DNA of 64,000 bases from Ectocarpus siliculosus (lineage: Eukaryota > Sar > Phaeophyceae > Ectocarpales > Ectocarpaceae). The notes beneath the pieces are model-generated. The model did no database searches. It was given only the letters and a program-made list of their open reading frames with translations, and was not told where the DNA came from. The number at the start of each line of letters is the position of its first letter. Within the stretch, counting starts at the first letter, position 1. Position numbers and translations under genes: made by a program. The stretch covers positions 2,148,811-2,212,810 of the forward strand of contig FN649732.1 in the NCBI GenBank assembly GCA_000310025.1. The letters are read 5' to 3'. Positions 1 to 11,893 of the stretch are shown one piece after another.

Positions 1-82
1 CCCACCTAGTTTAGTCCCCCTTTTCTCTCCCGAAATACGCCGGAGCTATCGAGGAGAAGGGATATATTTTGAGAGTCGTAAC

Positions 83-1963
83 ATGCCGCCTCGCAACACG
101 CGGCGCTCCACGGCGGCGACTTCGGCGGCTGCTTCTTCTACAACGGCTTCCTCAGCGGCTGCGCCTGCTTCCTCAGAGGCTTCTGCCCCGGCGGCGGCTG
201 CCGCGGCCCCAGCGGCTGCCAGCGCGCCGATGGGACCGCTTTCCCTGCCTCCACCTGGGCTGCCTCCCCGGCCCGACCGCCAGACGGCCGCGTTTGTGGA
301 CGCGACCACGGCCGCCTACGCTCTGCCGTGCTACACGGCGCTGGTGCCGGGAGCAGGGGCAACGCTAGACCTTGGGCGGGTGTTCGACCGCAACCGGCTC
401 GGTTGCGATCAGGGCACTGTGGAGGAGCTGGTCCTCCGTTTGGGTGAGGTGGACACTCGGCTGCCGCCCCTTCCCGGGGTGGAGACCTACACGGCAGTTT
501 TGGCGCGCGCCAGGAAGGTGGCCACTTCGCGGGCGGGCGACAAGTCAGTTGCCTACCGCCAGGCCGAGGCGAAGAAGCTCCTGGCCGAGTACACTGTGGA
601 ACTCGCGCTCTGCCATGGCCGCCTCCTGCAGTCAGAAGGCTGTGTTCGTCGTGCCAGACGGAAAACGTGGGACATTACAACTATTGTTGATCCTGCGGTG
701 TTCAGCCTGCCCGCGGGCGTCCGGTACCGCGTGACCCTCAAGCGGCTCGGGTGTCGATCGATTTCGACGCGCTGCGCGCTCGTGGTGATCAGGTCCTCTC
801 GGCCGCGTCTAACCGTCGTCCTCAACAGTGCAAGTGCGCCGTAGCGGACGGGTTCGACGCTTTCATACTTTCGGCGACTGAACAACGTCGGGGTTGGAAG
901 CAGGCGTCGGACCGAGACGTGTTTGACTATCTCTGCTTCTTGGAAACACAAGGTAGTGGTACCAAGCGGGTGCACGACAGGGCATGCCCTGGTGTCGGCA
1001 CGACTCACGGCCGCGATTGTCTTCCAAACACGCCATGTGCTAAGCGGAGTGCCGCCGCGTCCATGCAGAAAGGGATCGTGTCCAAGCTGAAGATGGCGAT
1101 GCAAGAACAGTTGGGAAAAGACAGCAGCTGGGACCCTGCCACGCGCTCGGGCAACCCCTGTTGTAGTCCTCTCGTCGACTCCTACCTCGTCTTCACGGGG
1201 GAGAAAAAAAAATGTGTGGGTGTCGCTGTCAACCAGGCAGAGGCTATGTTACCGCACGTCCTCATCGATCTGTTGAGGGACATGCGCTCTCGCGCGCAGA
1301 CTGCGTCCTCTTTGGCGGAACGTATTGAGCTCACCAGGGACTTCGCTTTGTTTTCGCTGGCGTTCGCCTCCATGCGGCGAGGCCATGATCTCTCCTTCAC
1401 TATGGGATCGCAAGTTTTGCGGTTGCCCGCGGGGCAGGGTCTTCTGATTTTCAACTTCCAGTTTGGCAAGACCCTCCGGGACTCTGTTGATGCCGTGGTC
1501 GTGCGTCCGGACGTCGCTTGCCCGTCTATTTGTGCGGTGAGCAATTTTACAGCCTACATCAGTGCGGTGGAGCGTATTGGCTGGGATTTGTCCCAAGGGC
1601 ATCTGTTTCCTATCGTTCTGCTGGATGGAACTCGGGGCTGCGCTCCGCTTACGGCGGTTCAGATGACGGCTGCCCTACAAGGGCATTTCCGAGCGGCGGG
1701 ACTGCCGCACCGCTACTATGCACTCGTTCCGCGTCGGAGGTTCTGTAGCGCAGTCGCTTGACGGAACGGCGATGGTCGCTATCATGAAAATTGCCGGGTG
1801 GCGCACGGAGAGTGTAGCGAAGCGATATGCTGGCGCCACTACTAGTGTGGGGGAACCGGGTTCCAAGAGGACCCGTAGCGAGCTGTACGCAGACTCAAAC
1901 GCGTTGCCGTTGTCTGCTGACTTCACATGCGATTTCTCTGCGTGTGCTCGCCGCGAAACATAA
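83..1963 (+). pseudogene. Tyrosine recombinase (Crypton/DIRS-like), broken by two frameshifts
   Basis: Three overlapping reading frames form one protein: 83 to about 745 (frame 2), about 751 to 1710 (frame 1) and 1718-1963 (frame 2). The N-terminus is Ala/Ser/Pro-rich low complexity. The C-terminal half looks like a tyrosine-recombinase catalytic domain: the first arginine lies in FASMRRGHDLSF (near 1360-1395), a candidate lysine in QFGKTLR (near 1460), HSFR (H-x-x-R) at 1721, and GWRTESVAKRYAG carries the W and the nucleophilic Y (near 1796-1835). These enzymes cut and rejoin DNA through a covalent phosphotyrosine. The second shift separates the first Arg from the HxxR-W-Y box, so no single frame is catalytic. 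The two shifts compensate. Whether the family is Crypton, DIRS/Ngaro or a host-domesticated recombinase cannot be decided, because no terminal repeats or reverse transcriptase were found beside it. Sequencing error is an alternative explanation for the shifts. Confidence 0.7.
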
Positions 1964-2112
1964 AGAAAGTTTGGGTGGGCGAGACCTAGCTTAGAGGCGT
2001 GAGTGGTCAATAACTAAGATGTGACAGATCGGATAATTAACAAGAAAGTAATGGGCGGGACCACAGACCGGCGCAGGAGGCCTCACCCAACCAAATCCAA
2101 TACTTAAATCGA

Positions 2113-3111
2113 ATGATCTGGGTAAGGGATAAGAATATAACAGGATCCGGCTACGAGAGCCGCTTCAACCAGCCACTCGAAAGTATCAGTATGCCTCCTA
2201 ATTTGAAGCAACTTTCGCTAGAAAGCACATTCAACAGGTCCATCGAAGGTGTGACTTTCGTAGATTCCATCGAGGACATTCGTCTAGGAGGATGCTTCAA
2301 CCAGCCAATCGCCGCAGTCCGGTGGCCCAGTAGCTTGCAACGTTTGGCGTTTGGTACGTGCTTTGACCAGACATTGACCGGCTATCATTGGCCGGATGCA
2401 TTGATCGCTCTGACGGCCGATGATGCGTTCCAGCAGAACCTGCTAGGCGTTATCTGGCCTGATTCGCTGCAGTATCTCACCTTGGGGGGTGCGTGGAACG
2501 GGGGGCTGAGGCCTCCTGTGGTGCTCCCTGCCACGCCCAAGGTCCTACGGTTGGGGGGGAGTTTCAACAGCCCAATACAAGGCATGCAGTTGCCTGACGG
2601 GCTGTAGGAGGTGTCGTTTCCCTTAAAATTTAACCAGGAGGTTGATGCCGTTCATTGGCCCAGGAACTTGCATAGGTTGTGTTCCCGGATGATTTCGACG
2701 ACATGGTTTCCGTCGAACGCGCTAAGTGGCCGTCCACGCTAGAAGCTTTCGAGTTTGGGTCAGGCTGCGGGTGGCGTGTAAGCGACACCACCTGGCCTAC
2801 GAGCCTAAAGACGTTGGTGCTTGAGGGTAAGTTCAACACGAAGCTTTACACCTTGCAGTGGCCGCCTGGATTGGAGTCGCTTGCCTTCGGGGGACCATTC
2901 AATCACTCTCGAGTCATGTTGGGCTCCTACCCTGAAGGAGTTGTCGTTTGGCAAACGCTTCCAACAACCACTGTCAGGGGTACGTTGGCCGAGAGCTATA
3001 GTCGAACTGAGGTTTGACGGGATGTCTACAGGTGACGGTTTTACGTGTGGTTACATGTGGCCAAGGTCGCTGAAGAGGGTTCAGTTTAGAGATGCATCTT
3101 TGACTCGTTGA
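2113..3111 (+). pseudogene. FNIP-type leucine-rich-like repeat protein, decayed
   Basis: The first open stretch (2113-2607) is built of units of about 23 residues. They follow a recurring pattern: FNQPI or a variant, a short spacer, WP-S-L, then L-FG. Examples are FNQPLESI, FNQPIAAVRWPSSL and FDQTLTGYHWPDAL. This is the FNIP-repeat pattern known from amoebae, stramenopiles and giant viruses, probably a solenoid for protein interaction. A TAG at 2605-2607 interrupts it. The repeats continue in the same frame (FNQEVDAVHWPRNL), then in frame 3 (2679 to about 2920) and again in frame 1 (about 2920-3111, FQQPLSGVRWPRAI), so there are at least one stop and two frameshifts. The start ATG at 2113 follows an AT-rich stretch. 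No F-box or other N-terminal domain is visible. I read it as a relic, with multiple sequencing errors as a less likely alternative. Confidence 0.65.
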
Positions 3112-3338
3112 AAGGATAAACACTTGAAGCGCGCAGTAATATGCGGGGAAATGCCTGGTGGTGACCAGCTCCATACTTCGTGATGAACGATCGTGGTTTT
3201 GTAGACCAGGGCATTCGAGCTCGCTCTGGCACGGTGGGGTGAAGAGGTTTACGAATGGCGCCCCGTGCATGTTCCGACGCGGGGTATTCCCTGGTTTTCT
3301 TTGTGGGACTTCAGTCGTTCGTGTTGTGCCACGTTTGT

Positions 3339-3495
3339 TTCTCGTAGTTGTTTGGCGTTTTCAATCGAAGTGTATGGAACGACTTATTACCATCATCGGG
3401 TCCTCATGGGTTTTTCTCTCTCGCAGTTGTTTAGTGTTTTCAATCGAAGTATGGCACGACTTACTACCCTCAGCGGGTCCTCCAAGGTTATTCTC
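3339..3495. repeat. Two-copy tandem repeat, about 78 bp
   Basis: The block beginning TTCTCGTAGTTGTTTGGCG and ending near 3417 is followed directly by a diverged copy beginning TCTCGCAGTTGTTTAGTG. Both share TTTTCAATCGAAGT, ACGACTTA and CGGGTCCTC. The copies differ by scattered substitutions and small indels, so the duplication is not recent. No coding role is apparent. Confidence 0.75.
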
Positions 3496-5049
3496 TGCCT
3501 CAATGGAAGTGACATCCTTGCGGCTGCCTGCTTAATTTTCAGTGGTCGTTACCTGTTGCCATGTTCTCGTATACCGTGTATCGGCAAGAGCGTCCGCGGG
3601 TGTGTTTTCGGTGAGAGGCTTCAAGGTGACGACAACCGCGTACGTATATGACCATTTTTGTACGGCCTTCCCAGGTTTCTATTGGTGGCGTCCAACTTGG
3701 TATGGCGACAGTACTCTCATTTTCGTCGTGAGACGTATACGACACTTTTCATTGTACGCAGAGTAATAAAATGTACACTTTCAGTATCCTTTTTCCGTAC
3801 AACTACAACCATCCAAGGCTACACAGGAGGGGTGTGTGGACAAGAAATCCAATCCTTGTCGGCAGCTCCTGCGTACGGCAACGAACAGCACGTATTACAA
3901 GTAATTTAGCTTTCGATGTCCCTTGTAAGTACCATAGCACGTGGTTCAGCCTTGTAGCCGGTCACGAGGAAAACTTGACCCACAGCTTCACGCACGAGGT
4001 GTTGCGACACGTCATTCCATGTAGGTACACTGTTCGTGGTTGCCAACCTCCGTGAGAGGTTGTGCCAGCGGACTCCCACCTCTTCTTGCACGAGGACGAC
4101 GACAAGAGTGCCCAGGACAACAAAAGCAATCTTTGGGAAGATGTGGCGCATAGAACCCTCCGTTGACAAGGCCCCTCACGCATAAATATTTTCTACCACG
4201 AGCATTTACCTTATTTTTTGCTCGTTTTATCCAAAGAACACACCACACTTATTCCATTCGCCGTACACTGCGACACAACCCCGAACAATCACACACATGA
4301 TCTACGTTATTACCAAAGTTGGGTGCACACGCTCAGCCTAGTTGAACTGCTGCGCAGCGTATCACCGTGCCCGCCGCAATGTCTAAAAGGCCAACGGTGC
4401 GGTCCATGGACTCTGCGGTAACGCTTGGGGCGGCAGCAGCAATGGAATCAGCATATGTACAAGTTGTGGCCATGAACAAAAGCGAAGAGTCGAGTTACTC
4501 GCTGTTGGTACGTACACCAAGGCTGTAAACTGCGACCGGGGCGGCAACTCACTGGCGCTAACCCTCACGCGCCCCCGATACCCTTTCGCTGGGGGGGACG
4601 CGACCCCGACCATAATGCCATCTGACTAGAGTAGCGTTTCCGGCTACCTGCCCTTGGTAGCTGATGACCTTCCGCTTGAAATACGTGCTCTGGGATCTTT
4701 ACACTTCGTATATACGCATTTCCTCCGTCAGTCAGACCATGCCTTCATATGTTGCTAGGTGATGGATCATCGCCTTTCTTTGTCATGGGTGGTAAGCATA
4801 GCGCGCGCAGGCATCCAGTTTACGCGAGGTTGAACGGTAAGGACAGGCGCCACAGGTGAATGGCTTACGAGTACCAGCCATGCGCAGTGTTGCATCGCGT
4901 TACCCGCTGTGTGCCCCCGAGAAAGAGAGTGGCTTGTCCGAGAGGAAGAAAATGCCGGGTGCCGAACCCAAAGTGTCCACAACGAGGAGTACGTATGCAT
5001 ACATCTAACAGAGGGAGTTTTGCAATTTCCAACGTCGTTCCCATAGTCT

Positions 5050-5255
5050 AGGTACCCACGCCCCAATGGGTGCCCATGGGTACAATGCCCATGGGTACGC
5101 ATGGGTACCCACGCCCCATGGGTACCCATGGGTACCCATGGGAACCCATGGGTATAACCATGGGTACCCATGGGTACCCGTGGGCATGACCATGGGTACC
5201 CATGGTCACGCCCATGGGTACCCATGGGTATACCCATGGGTACCCATGGGCACGA
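5050..5255. repeat. Palindromic CCATGGGTACC repeat island
   Basis: About 200 bp are almost entirely built of the self-complementary words CCCATGGG and GGGTACCC chained as (CCCATGGGTAC)n, with drifted variants. Because the words are palindromes, both strands read the same and all six frames stay open, giving artefactual Met-Gly-Thr-His-Gly-Tyr-Pro-Trp proteins. The strand could fold into many alternative hairpins. Confidence 0.85.
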
Positions 5256-7462
5256 ATAAGGATAATGTACATCACCCATCAAAACCACGCGGACATCACA
5301 CCACACTCTTGCCGGTCCCCTTCCTCTTCCCTGAAGTCTTCATTTTACCCTTCGTTTATGGGTTTATCTGCCACGTGCGACATATCGACTCTTCCTCCGC
5401 CAGTCTACCTCCCGTCATTCGTCATCGTCTTCGCCGTCGCGAGTGATCGAGAACAACAACGACACACACACAACAACACTGAATTGTCGCCGCCTTCATA
5501 TCCGTGACGAAGGTAAGCAATCCGCAGAGTGAAGTTAAGCGACACGTTCTCTTCCTCTGCCTGCACTACTTTCCCCTGGAGCGGATCAGCACGGCGCGCT
5601 ACTTGTCGTCCGGCCTGAACTTTCGCGCACGCTTGGCAGCTGTATTATCGGCAATCTCCATTGGTTTCTGTGCGGTCTCCGACGACGGTGTTCATAAAAT
5701 TCCAGCGAACCCTCATTTGTCACCCATCACACCAAACATACAGTGTATAGGTACAACAGAGGAGCAGTTTTGATACATCGTTCAATCATAACATGACCGA
5801 CCACCTACTTACTGAGCACGTTCTTGCACCCACGGCAAGCTTTCGAAGGCAGCAGGTCAGCAGGAAGTATATAGATCAACCCCGAGCGCACGCAGACCTT
5901 CGCGCATCTCCTCTGTATGTATGTACTGTAGAAGAGAAGCATACGGTTACGTTATTTCGGTACAACGAGAGATGGACAGTACTGCACATGATGATTTCAT
6001 AAATTGTTTTCATCGCCTCGGCACCTGCCAACCGACCCACTCGTACAAATCGGGGGCTTTCGATCTTCGACTGGGGAGAAAAGTATAACCCTTCACCGAA
6101 GGCGCCTTCGACCTCGACGAGATTGTGGATGTTTCCAGCTTGTAACAGGATATATATGTGTTCGTTGATTTCTCGTGTGCATAATAGCACCTGCTCTTTC
6201 CCTCCCCCTCTCTGTGAACTCAACCATCAAGATGTGTTTGACTATTGCATTGAGTATTATTTTCTGTTCCCCAGAACCTCACGTAACCCAACGTCGATCC
6301 ATTGAACAGGTGTGAAATTTGATTGTTGATTCGGCATGGGGCGTCACGGGAAGTTTTTTTTTTTTTCCCTCGGAAAGAGCGGAGACCGGAACGGTTTTAA
6401 TGTGAAGACAACAACAGCAACAGCAACAAGGGAAGGCGAACGAAAGATGATGCGGCGGGACACGCGTCCGCAATCAGCGGGCGCCTCCTTGGCGTCTGGT
6501 CTACATAATATTTTCGAGTAATCGGAAATCCAATAATTACGCCGCTTTTGGGGCACCAAATGCCAACCGACGCCCACCCTTACTGCTGTATGTAGTTTCG
6601 CACCGGCAACATCCACTGTCGATACCGTGCACACGACAGCAACCCAGAGCTCGGAAACAGCGAGGAGAGTATCACACAACGACATACGGTAGAACTTCTA
6701 CAGTAGACGAGACTCGCATAGGCAGTACCACCCACCCAGGGATCCTATCGCTTGTTTCTGCAATGTATCGCCACGCCCACCCTCTCGCCAGGCCACGAAA
6801 CGTAGCGTGATGATGGTGCTGCTTTGACATCCTTGCATCTGCATCTGTTCTTCACAATGATACCTTGACTCCATCGGTCGTGTGGGAATGAAGCCATTTG
6901 TGCAACGACGGCATCATCACCAACCAATCATATTCCGATGACACTACCATTATTCGTGTTGAAACGCAGTTCTGTAGAGTTCTTTCTTTGTTACCGCTGA
7001 CGACACCTCTGCTCCGGCGTTTGCTTCTCTTCAGCGAGGCGTAACATTATGACGCATTCGCTGTCCGCCCGCGCTGACTCACTCACATAGCACCTGCAGT
7101 ACAATTATACATCTTCAAGTCGGTCAAGCACCTCGAGGGCTGGAGACACAAACACTCTACTCTTCTCTTCTTCTGTCGTCCGTCTGTGAAAAATGATTGT
7201 CTCATTTACCCATACAACAAAGTGAACGCGCTCAACGAAAAATGAACCAACGGTACAGTGTAGTACGAACAGGGAAAATAAGACGATAAGGTCCCGAAAA
7301 AGTGCAGCCCTCCACATACATAGGTTTCATATGTTTTAGAGTGCTTCACCCGCGTAAGGATTAACCTACCCGCCGTACCAATGCCCCAGTACGCGAAAGC
7401 TTTTTTTTTTTGTCTGCACTTCAAATCAGCGCTCATCATTTGCACCGTAAACTCCAACTCGT

Positions 7463-7716
7463 TGTTTGTCGGCCGTACTCCGCGTACTTATCGGGTATTG
7501 TTTGTGTAGTGTATTAACTTCAGACGATGAGGCAACGCCCGTACCCAGGGCGCTGTCGTGCTCAGAAAGGAGGAGTGGCAGCAGGGCTGCTGCACACAAC
7601 AAAAGGGGGCCCCGGTGCATCATCACCGTACCCCTACCTAAAAGGTTCTACACCATCTGCGTCACACTTGTACGTACGGCTAACATATCCAAACCATGTC
7701 CGTAGACCCACGAACA
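7463..7716 (-). repeat. 3' LTR of the copia element
   Basis: This is a 254-bp terminal repeat, TG...CA in element orientation (TGTTCGTGGG at one end, GACAAACA at the other). It matches the copy at 13484-13737 with no difference that I can see. Confidence 0.95.
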
Positions 7717-10032
7717 CCCTCCCTGGTTCTTCACGCAAGTGACTAACCATCAGTGGGGCAAAAACACCCCGGATACATCAATAAAATGCCAATACGGTGG
7801 TCGAGGGGAAACCCGGCGCCCGGGCAAAACCCCTCGAAAATAAATCCCATCCAACACAAACCATTGCTATCACGGCGGATCACAACGGCCGCACTTATCA
7901 GGAAGGCCAAGGCGAAGACAAGAATGCGAGGCAAGCCTCCTACTCCTGCCATTGGGACACAGCCCGCGACAGTAATGCATCTTTCCCCGCATGGTATACA
8001 TGACCTTCCCCAAGCGCTAGAAAATCCTACAGAAGCTCCGGCAAATTCATCAGCTTTTTCCGGTGGTACTGCAGGTTGCTCTTGCTAAGAGCCTTGGTGA
8101 GCATGTCTGCATGTTGCTCCGACGTCGACACAAACTTGATCGAGATGTCACCCGACCTAAACAATCCACGAATGAAGTGGTACCGCACGTCGATGTGCTT
8201 GCTACGCGCTGAGCTAAGGGGGTTCTGCACCAAAGCCATGGCCCCCTGATTGTCCTCAAGGACCTGAATGCTACCGCCGCTGGTCTCTGGGGCAATAAAC
8301 GAAAGCACTGCACGCACAAACAAAGCTTCTTTCACACCCTCTCCGGCAGCAATGTACTCTGCCTCCGTAGACGACAAAGATACGATAGCTTGCGTCTTGC
8401 TACCGTGGCTGATGACGGTTCCTCCAACCGTTGTTGCCAGCCCTGACACCGAACGTCTATCCTCAGCGTCGGCGTAGCTAGCGTCCACGTACACCGCCAG
8501 CCCCAGCCCCGATCCCCGTTTGTAGGTGATCCCGAGGTCCTTCGTCTCTTTGAGGTAGGCGAGGATCTTCCGTATCGCCTTCCAGTGCCTCTCGGCAGGG
8601 GCGTGGGCGTGGCGCGCTACCGCACGCACAGCGAACGAGATGTCCGGGCGCGAGAACGTCGACACCCACATCATGCTGCCGATGGCCTCCCTCACCGGCC
8701 ACTCCCCTCCACTTTCGTCATCTCGCTTCGGTCCTAGGTCAGCACCAGGGGAAGCAGGGATGGGGGAGGTCGATTGCACATCAAAGCGATTCACGATGCT
8801 GTCAATGTACGCGGTTTGGGAGATTCTAAGGGTCCCAGCCTCTAGGTCTCTCTCAACGGCACACCCGTCGAACCACACACACTCTCCAAGGTCTTTAGTG
8901 GGGAATGCCTTGTTGAGGGAAGCGAGCAACTCCTTGCAATCATCATCAGACCCAGCCACCAGAATGTCATCCACATAAATCACGATAATCATCACCACGA
9001 CACCGTCTTTCATCTTGCGGAAGACGCACGGGTCCGCCTTGCACTGCTCGAACCCGTTTTCTACAAGCGTGTCGGCAGCGTGGTACCCCCACTGCCTGCC
9101 GCTCTGCTTCAAGCCCGTAAATAGCACGCTCAGCCTTCACAACTTTGTGGGATTTTTCCCCGCACCCCGCGGGGAGCCTCAAGAACACATCCTCGTCTAA
9201 CTTAGCGTGTGTAAACGCCTGCTTGACATCCCAGTGGTTGAGTTTCAATGATTTCTCATTGGCTACCGCAAGCATCAGTTTAATGGATGCGGATGATGGG
9301 CAAGGGGAGGATGAGTAGAAGTAGTCCACATTCGGAATTTGCGAAAAACCCCTAGCGACCAGACGCGCTTTGAACTTCTCGATTTTCCCCTCCTTGTTCG
9401 TCTTCCAAGTAAAACGCCACTTAGAACTCACAGGTCTACGCCCCTCTGGCGTACCGTCTACGAATGAAAACGTTCCCGTGTCCAAGTGTCCATCGAACTC
9501 TTCCCTCATGGCCTGTTCCCACCCCTCTCTGTACACAGACTTGGCAACGCCGGCTACGGTCATGGGGGGGGATTCAACGTCACTCGGACGCTTGCCTATG
9601 GGGGATTCTGTACTCAGCTCGGTCGACGCCAGGGCCCTCACGAAGGCGTCTGGAGAGTTGAGCACGAGGTCCTCCGCTCCCAGCAGGAAGTCCTCTGCCT
9701 CTTGGCGCGCGATGTTGGCCTCCTCCGCGCGCTCGCACAGCAGCGCTTGCACCGCCCTCGCCTCTAGCCCTTCCACCACGTCGACCACACACGCGAGCAT
9801 CCAGTGGGTGTACTCCTCCGTGCTGGTGATGGGCAGGGTGGGCAGCCCGGCCGCCGATGCATGGCGGGCGAGCAGACCTTCGGCACTCGTTGACGACTCG
9901 TACCTCGTGTTCCGGCGAGGGTTCTCCCTGAGTCGGCGGCTGGTGAGTTCGGCCGGCTCGCCAAAGCGGGCGAGCCTCCGTTCCTCGGGCCCGCGGAGCG
10001 CCGGAATATCCGTGTCGCTGCCGCTGTCGCTG

Positions 10033-10039
10033 CCGCCAC

Positions 10040-10082
<43 letters not shown>

Positions 10083-10140
10083 GCTGCTGCTGCTGCTGCC
10101 GCCGCCACCGCGGCTGCTGCTGCTGCTGCTGCTGCTGCTG
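10033..10140. repeat. CTG/CAG trinucleotide tract inside pol
   Basis: An imperfect (CTG)n run on the plus strand, interrupted by CCG, encodes Gln or Ser homopolymers on the minus strand, depending on frame, between integrase and RT. It lies just before the assembly gap, suggesting that slippage or assembly difficulty, not biology, may cause the local frame loss. Confidence 0.9.
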
Positions 10141-10191
10141 CGGCGGTCGTCCTCGCCGCCGCCCACATCGGCCCTCCCGGTCGACGTGGTA

Positions 10192-10291
10192 NNNNNNNNN
10201 NNNNNNNNNNNNNNNNNNNNNNNNNNNNNNNNNNNNNNNNNNNNNNNNNNNNNNNNNNNNNNNNNNNNNNNNNNNNNNNNNNNNNNNNNNN
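10192..10291. other. Assembly gap, 100 N
   Basis: Exactly 100 Ns, the conventional placeholder for a gap of unknown size, lie inside the pol region of the copia element. The true length of the element is therefore unknown. Confidence 0.99.
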
Positions 10292-11893
10292 AATGGCGCG
10301 CCCGGCGGCGCCGCGGACGCATCGCGCGCGGGCGGCTCCGCGGGCCCCGGGTTTGCCGTCGTGTCAAGGTGGAAACCTCCATCCTCAGGTTCTCCCTCCG
10401 CCCTCCCTCCACCGTGGCATGACGCACCCCCTCCGCCCTCGTGCTCCCCAGTCGTGAGCTCCTCGTCCTCCTCTGCAATGGGAGGCAGCGGCTGGGGGTG
10501 CGCGGTCGGGGCGGCGGGCACAGATTGCCAGGTGAAGTTGCGAGTGGTGATCGCTTGGCGTTTTTCGTTCAGGATGCGTACGCAATCACGGTTTGTGTTG
10601 ATTCCAGGGCCGAGGTAAAAACACTTTTTTGCTTTCGGCTCTGACTTGTGCGTGCGCTTGACCTTGTATACGGCGGGTTTGAGGAACGGGTACGTCGCCT
10701 CTGGGGGAGGTGGGTGCCCGTGCCACATTTCGTACGGCGATTTCTTGTCCGGGTTGGATGTGGTGGAGGTGCAGTTCAGGGCGTTGCATGCCCAAGCTGT
10801 GGCTTCGGCCCAAAGGGAGGGGTAGCTTGGTGCTTCGGGGTAAAGAATCGTCGCTTGTATGCGGGCGGCTAGTGCTGCATCCTTTATCAGTCCCAGTGCT
10901 CTCTCAGCTACACCGTTGTATTCTGGGCTGTATGCGGGGGTGAACTCCTGCTTGATGCAATACTTGCGGCACAGCTTTCCGAACTCTCCCTCGAAAAACT
11001 CTCCTCCGTTGTCAGACCGCACGACCATGACCTCGGATGGGGCTCCGTCTGCCCTGTTTTCCGCTAGGTATCTCTCGAATGCCTCTGCAGCGTCTGACTT
11101 GTTTTTCAAGAAGTAGACGCGGTTCCACCTCGTGCAGTCATCCCTTACAATGAGAGTGTACCACTTCCCCCCCAAGCTCTGCACCCTTGCCTTCCCACTC
11201 AAATCCACGAACACTCTCTGCAGTTTCTTAACTGCTCGGGTTGACGTCCTGTTGGGGATGGGCTTGGATAGCCCCTTTGCCGTCGAGCACCCCATGCACT
11301 CCCGGAGCTGGCCCACCAGAGTCACCCCTTGCTGCTTCGCCGTGTTCTTCAGCAGCACCTCGTGGGAGTGGCCGTGCGCGCAGTGGAAGTCGTTGATGTC
11401 AACGGGGGTGCGGTTCGCTTTCGCGTTACCAGGAGCAATTATGGCACAGGCTAGTTCCCTACCCGACTCTATGCGGTGACCAGTCTGAACGAACAGGTCC
11501 CCCCATAGAGGGAAGTACACCGACTCCCCCCCACCAACGAACACCTCCAACTCACGCTCGTCTGCGGCTAAGCGGCCCTTGGTTTGCTTCAAAAGGGCTG
11601 TGAGGGACACGAGGTTGTAATTCAGCTCCGGCACATGAGCGACCCGTTTCAACAGCAGGTCTGTGGTCCCAACGCGAGAACCGATGGACACCCTCACGTC
11701 GCCGTAGCCTACTATGGCGAAGGCTTGCTTCCCTGCGGCGACACTCAAACGTCGATCGCACTCATGGTAGTTTTCGAACGCGTTAGCGCTCGGGAACATG
11801 TGGTTGGTTGCGCCGGTATCGGCCACAAACCTTTCCTGCCTGGCCTGCTCTACACCCCCTCGATCAACGACTCTGTTCCACTCGCCTGTGAAG

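Larger units (their letters stand above)
3112..7462. other. Intergenic stretch without a supported gene
   Basis: All reading frames here are short and show no family resemblance or splice logic. The stretch holds a two-copy direct tandem repeat (about 3339-3495), a palindromic CCATGGGTACC repeat island (about 5050-5255) and homopolymer runs (T at about 6355-6366 and 7401-7411). I see no RNA gene. Confidence 0.5.

Noticed and set aside
1-2010. Possible direct repeats ACCTAGTTTAG (near 5) and ACCTAGCTTAG (near 1984) bounding the recombinase
   Set aside because: Only 10 of 11 bases match and the outer side of the first copy is at the window edge, so this cannot be distinguished from chance.
4767-5446. 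Long frames on both strands encoding repeated Met-Gly-Thr-His-Gly-Tyr-Pro-Trp
   Set aside because: Produced by the palindromic CCATGGGTACC repeats, which keep all frames open. No start context, splice site or homology.
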